A DNA stretch of 64,000 nt from Exophiala sp. HKRS030. Taxonomy: Eukaryota; Ascomycota; Eurotiomycetes; Chaetothyriales; Herpotrichiellaceae. A model generated the notes under the pieces. It was not told where the DNA came from. It saw only the letters and a program-made list of their open reading frames with translations, and made no database searches. The position numbers were made by a program, and so were the translations under genes. The first letter of the stretch is position 1, and each line of letters begins with the position of its first letter. This document shows, in pieces, positions 1 through 11,779 of this stretch. The stretch lies in contig JAHWDD010000001.1 of assembly GCA_023897205.1 (NCBI GenBank), forward strand, positions 5,208,001 through 5,272,000, given 5' to 3'.

Positions 1-724
1 CTTTTTCGTTCGCGTTGGCTGCTCTGGGTGTGAATATCTCTGCCAACAGTTTGTCGGCTGCCAATGGTACGTTTCTCGCTGTCCCGAGACTGAAGACTGA
101 GCTTACCCTTTTGGTCTTTTCGAATCAGATCTCATGGCCCTTGCTCCCCGATACATCAACATGCGCCGAGGTCAACTTCTCACCGCACTCACTTGCTGGG
201 CACTCGTCCCCTGGAAGATCTTGGAGTCGGCAGGGAGTTTCCTGAACTTCATGTCGGCGTACGCCATATTCCTCGGGCCGATCGCTGCCATCATGCTCTT
301 CGATTTCTGGGTCATCCACGAGCGCAAATACGACACGATCGCGCTGTACAATCCACACGGCATTTATAGATACACGTATGGCGTCAATTGGCGTGCCATA
401 GTGGCGTTCCTGGTCGGGGTTGCTCCTTCACTTCCCGGATTTGTCAATGGAATCAACAACAACATTGACGTCGGCAGTGGGATTCATCCGTACCAATTCG
501 GTTGGCTTCTTGGGTTCGTCGGCACGGCTATTGTGTACACGATTCTATCGCTCGTCTTCCCGGCCAGAGAGACTTTTATCGACCGTGCTCTACGCCCTGA
601 TGAGGTGTTTGCCCAGCAAGGAGAAACTGTAGAGGAGGAAGAACATGGCGGCGCCGCGATGCAAGTTGACCAAATTGATTCCGAGAAGGGAGGTATCAGA
701 CGTCGGTTAGAGAAATTTCTATAG
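1..724 (+). CDS. NCS1-family permease, Fur/allantoin-type, 3' part (partial)
   Basis: Membrane carrier of the nucleobase:cation symporter-1 family, which imports uracil, allantoin, hydantoin or related compounds; substrate unknown here. The window opens inside the gene. Exons are 1-66 and 129-724; the 62-bp intron 67-128 (GTACGT...CAG) joins an upstream SAAN to DLMALAPRYINMRRG, a conserved cytoplasmic-loop pattern of the family. Visible parts are the last transmembrane segments, the GVNWRA motif and an acidic C-terminal tail containing VEEEEHGG. It resembles the C-terminus of the NCS1 gene at 1755-3956 but is clearly a different paralogue. The N-terminal two thirds lie outside the window. Confidence 0.85.
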
Positions 725-1071
725 ATTAGGTCTTTCTTTTCTCGTGATGAAGGATAGAGTGCATTGCCAATTATCAAATGGCAATGGATCGAATAGAAGG
801 TGTTGATACGGTCATAGATTGTCTAAAATCAATTCGTCCAAGTTTGCAGGGTCGATGTGCCAAAATAATGTCCCGTCTGACTCATGTCATTGAGTGCTGA
901 AAGGAGGATAACGTCAGTTTTGAAGCCGTCGAATAGAAATTCTTTTCCTTGAAATGCCATGAGAACTTCTTTGAATAAAACCTGAACGACCCTTTTTAAA
1001 GACAAGTAGGTATCAACAACACGAGTATTCACAAGCTTTTGTCCTTGATATTTTTTCCCTTGCCCCCAACA
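725..1071. other. Intergenic, 347 bp
   Basis: 3' flank of the permease and 5' flank of the ACT-domain gene, both on the plus strand. I see no convincing ORF, repeat or RNA gene. Confidence 0.6.
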
Positions 1072-1545
1072 ATGTCAACAACATCGGGCGAGACGTCTCT
1101 AGGGAAACTCCTCTCGAGCCTCACGCTCGTTCTTCAAGAAGGGACTTTCGTGTTTCTCACAATCCCTCACGAACAATTCACCGCTCCATTCTTGTTTCCT
1201 CTTGACGACATCCAACTCTTGTTTCGCGAGGTCGAAGGTGTCACTCTCGTGATCAGAAAGGAGCTCGCCGATAAACATTCACTTCCGTACCAGTACCCGA
1301 GCCGGATGATCACTTGTAACGTCCATTCCAGCCTCGAGGCGGTGGGGTTCATGGCTCATCTCTCCACGAAACTCGCCGGCCAGGGTCTGAGTGTGAATCC
1401 AGTCAGTGGATATTTTCATGACCACTTGTTCGTGCCGGTTGAAAAGGCAGTCGTGGCGATGAAAGTGTTGGAAAAGGTGAGGGAGGATGCCGAGCGAGCC
1501 ACCACGAGTACGACTACGACCACCAGTGCAACTACTACGAAATAG
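1072..1545 (+). CDS. ACT-domain protein (DUF2241/COG3602-like)
   Basis: Predicted 157-aa single-exon protein. The pattern LQEGTFVFLTIP, then FREVEGVTLVI, CNVHSSLEAVGFMA, GYFHDHLFVPVEKA matches small one- or two-ACT-domain proteins known from bacteria and fungi; ACT domains usually bind amino acids or similar small ligands. The start is the first ATG in frame (1072); the reading frame continues upstream only through non-ATG codons. The C-terminus is an odd low-complexity Thr/Ser tail (about 15 residues, coded by ACG/ACC/ACT runs). It lies between two NCS1 permease genes and converges with the second one, so a link to nitrogen-compound sensing is possible but is inference. Confidence 0.75.
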   Translation: MSTTSGETSLGKLLSSLTLVLQEGTFVFLTIPHEQFTAPFLFPLDDIQLLFREVEGVTLVIRKELADKHSLPYQYPSRMITCNVHSSLEAVGFMAHLSTKLAGQGLSVNPVSGYFHDHLFVPVEKAVVAMKVLEKVREDAERATTSTTTTTSATTTK

Positions 1546-1754
1546 TGATTTGGACTTTGAAGCGGAGCTGGCCATGGTCATGAATATTCAGCATTCTAGG
1601 CTATAATCCAGATAGGAGTTGCGTCAAAAAGAAAGATTGAGATTCATCAGTCGTCAAGCCGTACTGTACTGCATGTTTTGGTCGGCTGCGGAGGCCATCG
1701 ACAAGTTTGTATGCCACCACCACCATCATCCCGACTCTCGATCTACCCCATCAA

Positions 1755-3956
1755 TCAAATATCTTTCGGCAATGTTTCAATGTCCTGTACATCCTTTGGC
1801 AACACACTTTGGGTCGGGACAAAACCTTCATTGTCCCATCTCGTTTGGGCATCCAACATGGTTTCTTTCGCAGTCTCAGGTCTGGCCACAAATTCCCTGA
1901 CTGCTTGAGCGGGGAAGAAATGATGGAGAGCCACGAACGTGACGGCCGAGATTGAGAACCCGACCAGGAACGAAATGTAATATAGTCTTGTCCATCCGAT
2001 GGAAACGGTGATGGAACTGTTGACGTTGCTTATGAATCCTGGCATGCTGGGGAAGACTCCTAGTGCCCACTGAGACAAGAAAAAGGAAAGAAATCAGCAT
2101 ACTCGTTCTTGGGAATTGTTTTGGAAAAGCGACACTCATCGTTCGCTGCTGAAGGGTGTACTCACAGCAATTGGTGCACGCCAGTTGATACCCCAAGTAT
2201 ACCAATACACACTCTCTCTGTTTCCACGGAACAAATCGTCCACTTTGATTTTGCGTTTGTTTACGATGTAATAACTTGAAATCATGAGACCAATCTGTGA
2301 AAATCGTTAGAATGCTGCAACAGCGACCACACAGAGACAACCAATAATGCGAGGAGCGCTCTTGCTGATCCTCGGTTCCGTGGCATGAAGAAACAGCACT
2401 CACCATGGGTCCAAGAAAGACACCATAACTACTCAATACGGCCAAAAAGGTGGAAGCACTCGCCAGTAATTGCCAAGGGTTCACCACCATGCTCAATAAT
2501 GCGGTAATGTAAGCACCCCGTCGAATATTGATGAATGTTGGGAAGGTCGCAGCCAGATCGAATCCACCACTGAGGGCATTGCCGGGAATGTTGATACCCC
2601 ATTGAGAAATGACCAGAGCGGCGCCGGCGAAGAAACCTGCCGCACGACTGCGGCTGTGTCCGGCTCTCATCATGGCGACCAAGAGGTCCGGCAACGACCA
2701 CAGGGCCTCACCGTAACGTTGCTGTGTCGCCGCGGTGACGAGGATGCCAATGACGGAACTGATGATGGAGTAGGTGGCGGCGCTGGCGATTTGACCCCAG
2801 ATGGCGTCTCGGGGTCGTTTCGCGAACCTCGCATAGTCGGATTGATTCAAGATGCCCGCGGCGATACCTCCGATGGCGCTGATGATGCCGTACAGGACCA
2901 TCCAGCCCACCGATGTGTCTTGGATCGCGGGTTTGGAGGATATCGTACTGCCGAACCCGTCCATGGTCGCAAGGGCCCAGATGAGCAAGACGACCTCGAA
3001 GACGAGGATCGATGCCACGCCGACGTACAGGAAGACTTTCAATTTATGCGGCCGGATCCAGATCAAGGGCAAGGAGATCAAACAGAAAATGACGTAGCTC
3101 AGGAACGTGGCCGACGTCAATCCCGTGGCGTGGATGTGGTTGGGGATGCGATCTTCGAGGTTAGGCCAGATGGCTTCGAGACAAACGTAGACGCATTGTC
3201 CGCCGATCCAGGATTGCACGGCGTACCAAACCAGAGAAAGGAGGATGCGGTTGTAAATGACGAAACTTGACCCGTACATTCCCCAGACCTGTGGATGTGT
3301 CAGTCTCAGAGACAGAAGGAAGAGTGACGAGGTAGATAGAGATGATCCACTGAGGAAGGGTAAGGTACTCACATAGCGATTGGCAATAGGAAATCCCAAA
3401 TGGTAGAATGCTCCTGGCATCGAGTTCAGGACGATGAAGACGGTGGAGAGAATTGCGCCGACGATGATTGCAATGATTGCTTGCCACCATGTCAAACCCA
3501 AAGCTATCAAGGAGCTTCCAGTCATGTATGACGAGATGTTTGTATTGGTCCTGTGATGGTGAGAAGATCAGTACGTGTTGTATCATCTCAAGCATCTAAG
3601 GATCTCTCGACGAGGGCTGTTTTGTTGGCAAGTTGCGCATCGACGCATCGTTTTGCTTCCCGTCCGGGATATTCGTGAGGTATGCGACAACTTACAAGAC
3701 CCCTGTAGCGATCACTGTCAGTGTCACGTAGTACAGTTGGTAGAGTCGAGCGCCGACTTACATAGATTATGGAATGTCCAGAATGTCCATGTCCGTCTTC
3801 CCTCCTCGATAGGTTTGATATCGTTATTAATCCACTGATTGCGACCAGGATCAGAAACGAAAAGAGACTCATTGCGGTGGTGAAGCTTACCCTGTCGGAG
3901 ACGGTGCCCTCTTCTGGGACTTCCAACTTCTTGATGATTGTTTTAATCTTTGTCAT
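1755..3956 (-). CDS. NCS1-family permease (Fur/allantoin-type), 7 exons incl. 7-nt microexon
   Basis: Predicted 550-aa, about 12-TM carrier for a nucleobase, allantoin, hydantoin or similar compound at the plasma membrane. Exons (minus strand): 3956-3891, 3834-3762, 3702-3696, 3550-3373, 3288-2404, 2294-2166, 2069-1755; all phases agree and the total is 1653 nt. The model gives RTWTFWTFHNLW, then VLTNTNISSYMTGSSLI, the family signature, which only reads through if a 7-nt microexon is included. Later motifs are NQSDYARFAKRPRD, WGINIPGNALSGG, LAATFPTFINIRRG and GINWRAPIA. The start at 3956 is the first ATG; upstream codons in frame are not ATG. Its ATG faces the hydantoinase gene across a 1.2-kb divergent promoter. 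Substrate unproven. Confidence 0.9.
3696..3702 (-). other. 7-nt microexon (exon 3 of the NCS1 permease)
   Basis: Seven bases flanked by CTACAG (acceptor) and GTAAGT (donor). Upstream intron 3761-3703 has a CTGAC branch-like site 12-17 nt before the acceptor; downstream intron is 3695-3551. It completes the W codon, adds V and starts L in the conserved stretch HNLW-VL-TNTNIS. Omitting it breaks the frame. Confidence 0.8.
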
Positions 3957-5194
3957 GATTGTGGAATGCGCCGAGTTCAGAGTTGAGTACAAAAATCAAG
4001 AAGATGATGTGTTTAGTCCCGTGTCCATAAGGTGGGAAGTAACTCAAAAACCAAAAGTCGCGATTAGACGCAGAAACTCTGGGAGAGAAAGACAAGAGTC
4101 GTCAAAAGGGCACGAGACAAATGATATGCATTAATATTGACAGTTCGTTTAAAGGGCAAATGCAGTATTGAGTTTTTGTAGGGTTATCTTTCTCCCCCGA
4201 GGTCCAAAGTCGTAGTCAGTATGGTCTAGACCACAATCCGTAAAGAATAGAGTCAATCAAGCTAATCGGGCATTTTGCCTTATCTTTCGCAAGATTCTTT
4301 GGTACAGCTTGCGAACTCCGTCAGACTCCTCAACTCGGGTCTCGGTGTTGTTGTTGAATGGTGGACTGGGAGTGGCCTAGAGTAGCGGGCAGATACTGGA
4401 CAAGCATTTCAACAAGAACGCGGTAATGGCTAATGGGTAATGGATACTTGTAAAAAGATACGAAACCTCGGAGGAGGAACTGATCAAAAGTGACCAGCCG
4501 ATCTTCAAAGCAGCCGAAGCCTAGATATCAGAATCCGCCACCCCGAATTCTGGCAACGAATGATAGACGATAGAGGCCGAGGAAGGGTTCGTAGATTCGT
4601 TTCGAGCCCCTCCATTGCTGGGTGGGTGCCGGGTATAACCTGATCTTGCTTGGTTCTTCAGACCACCTAAGCGTACTGTAAATGTCCGCGGCGGGAGGGG
4701 AGACTGTCGGTGCACGATGTCCCAGTGGATACCTAAAGAACGCCCTTCTCTCAAGTGAAGTGGGACAAACAACCCAGTCGCTTCGGGGGGGCGGGCATCT
4801 CCTGCGACTTCGGAGGACGCAAAACGAATGATCCACGTAGAAAATGTCGTGCGATTCGACAGAGCAGTCAGTTCATCCCAAGTCAAAGAGCCGAGAGAAG
4901 AATGATTGGGAGCCTATTCCTTACAGTAACTGTCATGGATACTGACTGATATATGAGCAAATAGCTCAAGCATTCCATTCTCAATCTTTGTTACAGTACG
5001 TACATGGTAAAGCCTTTTTTATTTTCGCCGAGCTTCAAAGAGTTGGATACCAGCAACACCATTACACCATTTCGAGAAGTATTGAAACCTAAGGGTGGCA
5101 CTGGTCAATTGACAAGGCCAAGGATAACGATAGCTCACCACGGTGGTTTCATGCACCAAGTCAAGTCTTTCCAGTCAGACTCCAGTGACCAAAA
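3957..5194. promoter_or_regulatory. Divergent promoter region, NCS1 permease / hydantoinase
   Basis: 1238 bp between two divergent start codons. It contains two AGATAA sites on the minus strand (TTATCT at 4184-4189 and 4280-4285), which fit the WGATAR consensus of AreA/Nit-2-type nitrogen regulators. Several open frames cross it on both strands, but none resembles a protein I know. Confidence 0.45.
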
Positions 5195-8100
5195 ATGTAT
5201 CGTATAGGAATCGACGTTGGCGGGACCAATTCGGACGCAGCAATCATCGATATAAATAAAATCGACACACCATCTCGCGGAGTCTTAGCGACATGCAAGA
5301 CACCAACCACGTCCCATGTCACGCTGGGTATTAAAGAAGCTGTTGAAAAGGTTCTCCTCGAGTCAAAGGTCGATAGGAGTAAGGTGCTGAACGTCGCGAT
5401 TGGGACCACCCATTTCGTCAACGCCGTGGTGGAGAATGATGCCAGGAGGTTGAGCAAGGTGGCAGTGATCCGTCTGTGTGGTCCATATACAAAGAAGGTA
5501 CGTCTTTCCACCAGAGTCCATCTCGACTGTCTCTCAACTTCCAGTCTTATACTGTTGCTATGTGATATTGACTAATCGTTGGCCTTCTAGATTCCTCCAT
5601 TCTGCGACTTTCCATATGCACTGCGAAATATAATCGAGGGACCCCATTACTATCTGGACGGAGGTCTTGAGATTGACGGGCGAGAAATCGCAACGCTCGA
5701 CCCTGCCCAGATAAAGCGGACCGCAGACGAGATTGTCAGCCAGGGCATCCAATATGTCGCCATCGTCGGTGTCTTTTCAGCGCTGGACCATCAGGGAATC
5801 CACGAGGAGAAGTGCAAGACTGTCCTCCAGGAGTACTATCCTTCGCTGTCAGTGGTGTGTTCCCATTCCATAGGAGGACCGGGACTCTTGCCTCGGGAAA
5901 ATGCCACGATTCTCAATGCGTCGATTCTGGCATTTGCTCGCAAAACCATCAAGGGCTTCAGACTCGCCATGTCCAAGTTGGATCTCTCGTGTCCACTTTA
6001 CCTCACACAGAATGATGGTACACTCACGGATGCCGCCGTGGCTGCTGAGCTTCCTATCAAGACGTTCGCGAGCGGTCCGACGAATAGTCTTATGGGAGCC
6101 GCTTTCCTCCAGGGACTCGATCTTGGGGACAAGAAGATGGCGGATAAGCAGTTTGTCGTTGTAGATATTGGTGGAACGGTAAGTGTTGTTTCCCCCCTCT
6201 GGCCGTAGTAGACCAAGTTCATGCTCTGTGGACATCATTTACAGGTGCTGACTCGTGTGTTCCATACAGACCACCGATATCTGTGCTTTACTACCCAACG
6301 GCTTTCCTCGACAGGCACCGAACTTTGTCGAGGTCGCTGGCGTGCGTACCGCTTTCAGTATGCCAGAAGTCTTCAGTATCGGTCTCGGTGGTGGGAGTCG
6401 AGTACGACAGAGTGCAGAGCATGGCGGCAAGGTCACCGTCGGTCCTGACTCTGTGGCTCTACGCCTGACGACGGACGCGATGGTGTTTGGGGGAGATGTC
6501 ATGACGTCCACGGACGTTGTCGTTGCCTCGGGTGCCGCCGCGAATATAGGCCAGGCCGAGAAGGTGAAACACATCTCTGCCGAGCTGATCGGTGCCGCCA
6601 AAGCGGATATCAAGAGACAGCTCGAGAGGGCCATTGACAATATGAAGGTCTCTTCGGCACCGGTGTCCATGTTACTCGTGGGAGGAGGTTCGATCATCCT
6701 CACGGACGATCTGGATCTGGACGGCGTCGAAGAATGCCTGCGGCCACCTCATCACGACTCCGCCAACGCTGTCGGTGCCGCCATCGCCAAAGTCGCGGGT
6801 GAGATCGACGTCATTGAGGTTCTGGCGGGACGAGACGAAGACGCCGCCGTCGAAGCGGCGAAACAAGCCGCCATCAAAGCCGCCATCTCGAACGGAGCCG
6901 ACGAGAGCACCGTCCAGATTGTCGAGATCAAAAAGATCCCTCTACAATATGTTACGAATAAGGCCACTAGGTTTGTCATGAAGGCAGTGGGGAACCTCAA
7001 AGTACGAGACTCTACAGTAGTCAACGGCGCCGCCGCTTCATCCAATGGTGTCTCCAGTTCTGACACCGGAGAGGACTTTGAGGCTATTGGAGAAGAGGAA
7101 GTGAAAAAGGCCGAAATCACCAAACTTGCAAAGGGAAGTCTGGCCAAACCCGCGCTTGACGTCGACCTCACGCAGTACCGTCCACGAGTCGAAGACGGAA
7201 TATGGTACATCTCTCCCGTCGACGTCGAGATGATTGCGTCCGGAGCTGGTGTATTGGGGACAGGAGGCGGTGGTTCTTCTTACCTCATGGCCCTTTACAC
7301 TCAGAACCTCTTGAGAGAGAGTGGCGCAGCGGGAAAAATCCGAGTCATGCGTCCCGAGGACCTGAAAGACTCGGACATTTGCGTGTTTGGTGCTGGGTAT
7401 GGTGCCCCCAGCGTGAGTGACGAACGAATATCCTCCGGGACCGACGTCTTCACTGCCATCGACGCCGTCAACACCATATTGGGTATTGAGGACTTTGACG
7501 CCATCGTCACGGACGAGATCGGTGGCGGCAACGGTCTAGTCACCATGCCCACGAGCGCCAAATACGACCGACCCATCGTAGACTGTGACCTCATGGGTCG
7601 AGCGTACCCGACCCTCGAACACGGGACCCCTTATGTGTACGGGTTCCCTGTGTTGCCCGTCGCCACGGCCGACTGCAAGGGCAACTGTTCGGTCACACTC
7701 ACGGCCGAATCAAACAAAAAAGTCGAAAGCCTGATCCGAAACACCTGCATCGAAATGGGCAACTCCACGGGGACCGCAGGGAGACCTCTCGAGGGGAAAA
7801 TCATCAAGAAATACACAGTCACCAACACCATCTCCCAAGCTTGGTACCTCGGCCGTGCGGTCCATCTTGCAAGACAGACGAAACTGGACTTTATCGAAGC
7901 CATCGTGAGTTTCTTCCACATTATCCCTCCCTCCACCCCCCGGTTCTTACTTCTAACACACACACGCACGAAAACAGGCCAGTATAACACCGGTCAAGTC
8001 TTTGTATACAGGCAAAATCGTAGACGTCACACGAGACGTGTCACGAGGATATACTGTGGGAAAGGTTGTCATTGCACCACTTTCGGCGGACGAGGAGGAA

Positions 8101-8505
8101 GGGACTACCACCACCACCACCACTACTACATCTCATACATCAACAACTCCAGTCACTGAGAAACGACACCTAGTCATCCCCTTCCAAAACGAATACTTGT
8201 CCGCGGCCTACGTGGACAACGAAAAAGCAGAAGGCCCCGAACAAGTCATCTGTACTGTACCCGACCTCATCAGTATCTTGGGTCAGGACGGTGAGGCTTT
8301 GGGATCGCCGGAATTACGGTACGGCCTGAAAGTCAGGGTCATCGGCCTCCCCGCTCACCCTCTGTGGACCTCGACGCCGGAAGGTCTCAGAGTCGGTGGA
8401 CCGGAATTCTTCGGTCTCAATACCGAATTCAAAGCCATCGGAGAGTATCAAAAACCTAGAAGTGTCATTGACGAGTTTGACACGGTCGTCGGCAAAGGAA
8501 AATAG
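5195..8505 (+). CDS. Hydantoinase/oxoprolinase - DUF917 fusion protein
   Basis: Predicted 1017-aa cytosolic enzyme. Exons 5195-5497, 5591-6178, 6270-7904, 7978-8505; phases are consistent. The N-terminal half is HydA/oxoprolinase-like, an actin-fold ATPase that opens cyclic amides such as hydantoins with ATP: IDVGGTNSDAAI near residue 6, IGTTHFVNAV, SHSIGGPGLLPREN, and DIGGT/TTDIC across the exon 2/3 junction at about residue 295. From about residue 600 the C-terminal part is DUF917-like (GAGVLGTGGGGSSYL, FGAGYGAPSVS, TDEIGGGNG, GTAGRPLEGKI). A Thr-run insert (about nine Thr) interrupts the last quarter. No hydantoinase-B domain is present. It is divergent from an NCS1 permease, and a possible next-step amidohydrolase lies at 18.1 kb. 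Exact substrate unknown. Confidence 0.9.
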
Positions 8506-8700
8506 TAGAAGGAAATGACAAAAAGTACAGTAGACTTTGTAAATTGAAGACAAGACCTAGGCTGGCATAGCGACAAAGCCTCATAGAAGAAGAGACGGTA
8601 TATAGTCATTTCATGATTCTTTAGGTACTCGGTCGGCTCGATCCAGTCACATATCACATTCGTGATTGCTACCTAAAATACACTTGAGGGTTTATGGATA

Positions 8701-11166
8701 TCAACCTTCTCCTGCAGCAATTGCAGGCTTGACATTTCTTCTTCTTGGGTCAAGGGGCTCAGCCGTCGGGACGGCAGGAGGACTGTTGAGGCCATTTGAC
8801 TTGACCTCGTTGTTTGTTTCTAGCTCTTCCTCCTTTGCCCGCGCTGCTTCCTGCAAGAAACCGGGCCTCCATTTCGTCAGTACTTTTGCTGTCGCAGTCT
8901 TGGCCTGCGAGTCTCCTTCGTGCCAGATTGATTGGATCGTGTCTAGGACCAGATTCCGAACAGGTGGACGCATCATCAGGAGATACTGCATGGAAAGTAT
9001 ACACATGCTGAGACGTTCAGGATCTCTAGCCAACGATTTGACCCTGTTCAAGAGCTCTTGATTGATTGAGGGAATTTCAGACAAAAACCGGATCAAGAGG
9101 TTCCTATCTCTTGCATCGAGATAGGGCAGAAGGCGGTCGAGAATGCGAAGTACCCATCTGTTGTAGTTTGGTAGATGTTGGAGCTCGGGATGCGTTTTGG
9201 CTGTCATCTTGTCGGCGTACCATTCTTCCGACAGCCATGAGATGGCGATGTTCAGACGAGATCGGAAGTCATCTAGAATATACATGAACAACGTCTGCCT
9301 GATCCGATTGGCGACATTTGGCGCCTCGATATCTTCCAATTTCACGATTGCACCAGCGTTCTCATCGTCGCTCAAGGAATGTGCGAGATCTTCTAGACAC
9401 GATGGCGCTCTTGTTGCCAGACGGACAAGGATCGTAATCCAAGAGTCGCGATCGTTGGTGCTTGCAGCTAGTCGATTGAAACCGACTTTGGTCTTGGGAT
9501 GAGCCTGACCGGCCGCGTCCAAGGAGGTCACCAGTTGAAATACATGACCGACAGTTTGGTCAGATAACGTGGCCACCTCTGCACCGGTCAAGGGAGGAGG
9601 TTTGGGGAGTTCGAATGGGCCCAATTCGATGGCAGGTTGGGCGAGTTGTTCAAGAGCCTTCTCTGTAGTTGGCTCAATATTGTGTTCGGAACCTGAGAGG
9701 AACTCTGGGTCATAATCGTCTTCGTCGTCGATACCTGTCGGGCCTGCCAGTGGCACCGCAGGTACTGGAGTGGGCAGGTTCATTTTCTGGAGATGGGTGT
9801 ATCTCGCTCTTACCGCATTGATCGCTTCATCAAGCAAGTTTGAGTCAACATGCTGCAAAAAGACACCGGTAACTGTGCTGACAATGTCATGTGGAAGTAG
9901 TGTTACATCAAATTGTTGAAGGCTGATATCCTCTGTCAGGGTATACAGCTGAGCGTAGGAGTTTGGTGGTGGCGGCATGGGAGGAAATTTGCGTGGACCG
10001 GCCGTAAGCTTTTGTCGTTTCGCATCGTCGAGACCATCCGTAGGTTCTGCAGGACGTTTTTGAGCCGTTGGGTCTGCGAACAAAGTTGCTCTCGATTGCT
10101 GCAAACGCATGAGGTATGCTTGTATCTTTTGTTCTAGCGGATGATTGGGACACGTCCGCAGTACCCATTTTAACAGCGCTCGTGTTGTCCTCTCCATCGA
10201 CCGAACAATAACCATGATTCGAGGGGTCATAGGAGAATTGACTTGCTTTATAGGGTTGAAATTGAGGATGGCAGATACAATCTTGGTTGAAATGGGAGGT
10301 CTGGTTCGAATAAGAACTGCTAAGCAATTGAGAGTGGCATCAATCACAATCGGATCCCTGCTTCATAGTCAGCTTTGTCGTTGATGATCGAATATTACAC
10401 CACATACATTGAGTTCTCGAGGAAGACACCCAACAGTCTGTCCAGCAAGCCTGATGCTTCAGCTTCGAGGTTTGGTAACTGTAGGAAAGGATGAGTTCTC
10501 GGGACAAGAGCTATAGATACTTCGTTTTGGTCGGGTCGCTGCAGAGAGTGGTCAGTAGGAGGTTCAAGGCGATTGTGAGAGCAACTCACTCGAGGATCTG
10601 TAATGACTCCAGGGGTCTCGACCTGCACCACTTTCTGGACGAACTTGATGCAGCATATCCTGATCGCAACCGGGGCAGAGTCCATGCGCTGCAGGATGTT
10701 CAACTTCATTGTGCTCATTTCTTGCCATAATGTAGCCTCCGGGGGACGCGATATTCTAAGTATCAGTCAGAGTATGTTCCAAGCAATTATTCATAAATCT
10801 TTCTTGTGGCTCTTTCACCAGAATCACGTACACTCGTCTGAAAACCAAAGGATATAAACTGGCCGCCGCCTGAACCACGCCCTTGACAACCTCCATGTCC
10901 TGCCCTTGCGTCTCCAGCATTGCTCTTAGGACTGGTACCACTTCCGTCGACAACTGCTCTTTCTGTGCGTTTGGTAGGGAAGGACTTGAGAAGGCTTCGG
11001 CCAGAAAGTCTGCGCCCCATCTTCGAACTTCGACATGGGGAGTAGAACCGATGATAGGCAAGATCCCGGGCAGGACCTGATTGTACACTTGAGGATCCCC
11101 GAGAGCGAGTTTACGAGCAGCCTCGAGCTGAGGGATCATCTCAGCTGGGGTCGCTGCCGTCGTCAT
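8701..11166 (-). CDS. PTA1: Pta1/symplekin-like mRNA 3'-end processing scaffold
   Basis: Predicted 762-aa nuclear subunit of the cleavage and polyadenylation factor. Exons 11166-10832, 10755-10590, 10538-10408, 10357-8701; phases consistent. N-terminal HEAT-like helices include VRRWGADFLAEAF, PPEATLWQEMSTMK and PVAIRICCIKFVQKVV, the typical symplekin/Pta1 pattern, followed by NPNLEAEASGLLDRLL-like helices. An acidic/proline linker with DDEDDYDPEF lies near the middle. Length agrees with yeast Pta1 (785 aa). It shares a 613-bp divergent promoter with Prp4. It is an ordinary housekeeping gene between the catabolic genes. Confidence 0.88.
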
Positions 11167-11779
11167 GGCGGAAGCGCAGTGACAATTCAGCAGATGCGAC
11201 TAAGGCAAGATCACGAGTCTACAGACAAGTTTGAGGTTTGCAGAAAAGGTGGAATGTCGACTGTCGATTCGGCTGGCATTTGGTGAGGATGCGAAAATTG
11301 GTTCGACTATAGACACCACCAATAGGGCGATTCAACAAGAAGAATAAGAAGATAATATACACATCAATGAATAGAAAAACCGGGGAATTAATAAAGAAAT
11401 GTTGGGTAGTCTTGAAGGTGGTGGTGGATGTTGTTTTATCGGCCCCTACATACGAGCAAATGACGATAGAATCGACGCGCAGTCTATTGTACCTATAGTG
11501 AGTTATTGTGCAGGGAGAGCCTATTGAGCCTATTGAATGCGCCTGGATCGAATCCACCAGCCTCACCTCAAGTAACTGGAATCTCGTTTTTCCCTTCCGG
11601 CCTTGGCAATATTTTACCTGCGCTTCTACTACTTTTTGTACGGCGACTGGGTTCGCGATATCAACTTTCATTTAAGAGCGACAGGGTCTTTCTTGCTCCT
11701 CATTTGTCATGACCCCAGACTGAACTAGATCTTTAATTCAAATAACCGCCGTTTCACCTGATTGGTTCACGCTGTCAAG
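11167..11779. promoter_or_regulatory. Divergent promoter, PTA1 / PRP4
   Basis: 613 bp between the start codons of two RNA-processing genes transcribed in opposite directions. AT-rich centre around 11340-11400. No ORF with recognisable coding content. Confidence 0.5.

Noticed and set aside
2602..3270. 222-codon plus-strand frame across the NCS1 permease
   Set aside because: Antisense shadow of exon 5 of a well-supported gene; no family features.
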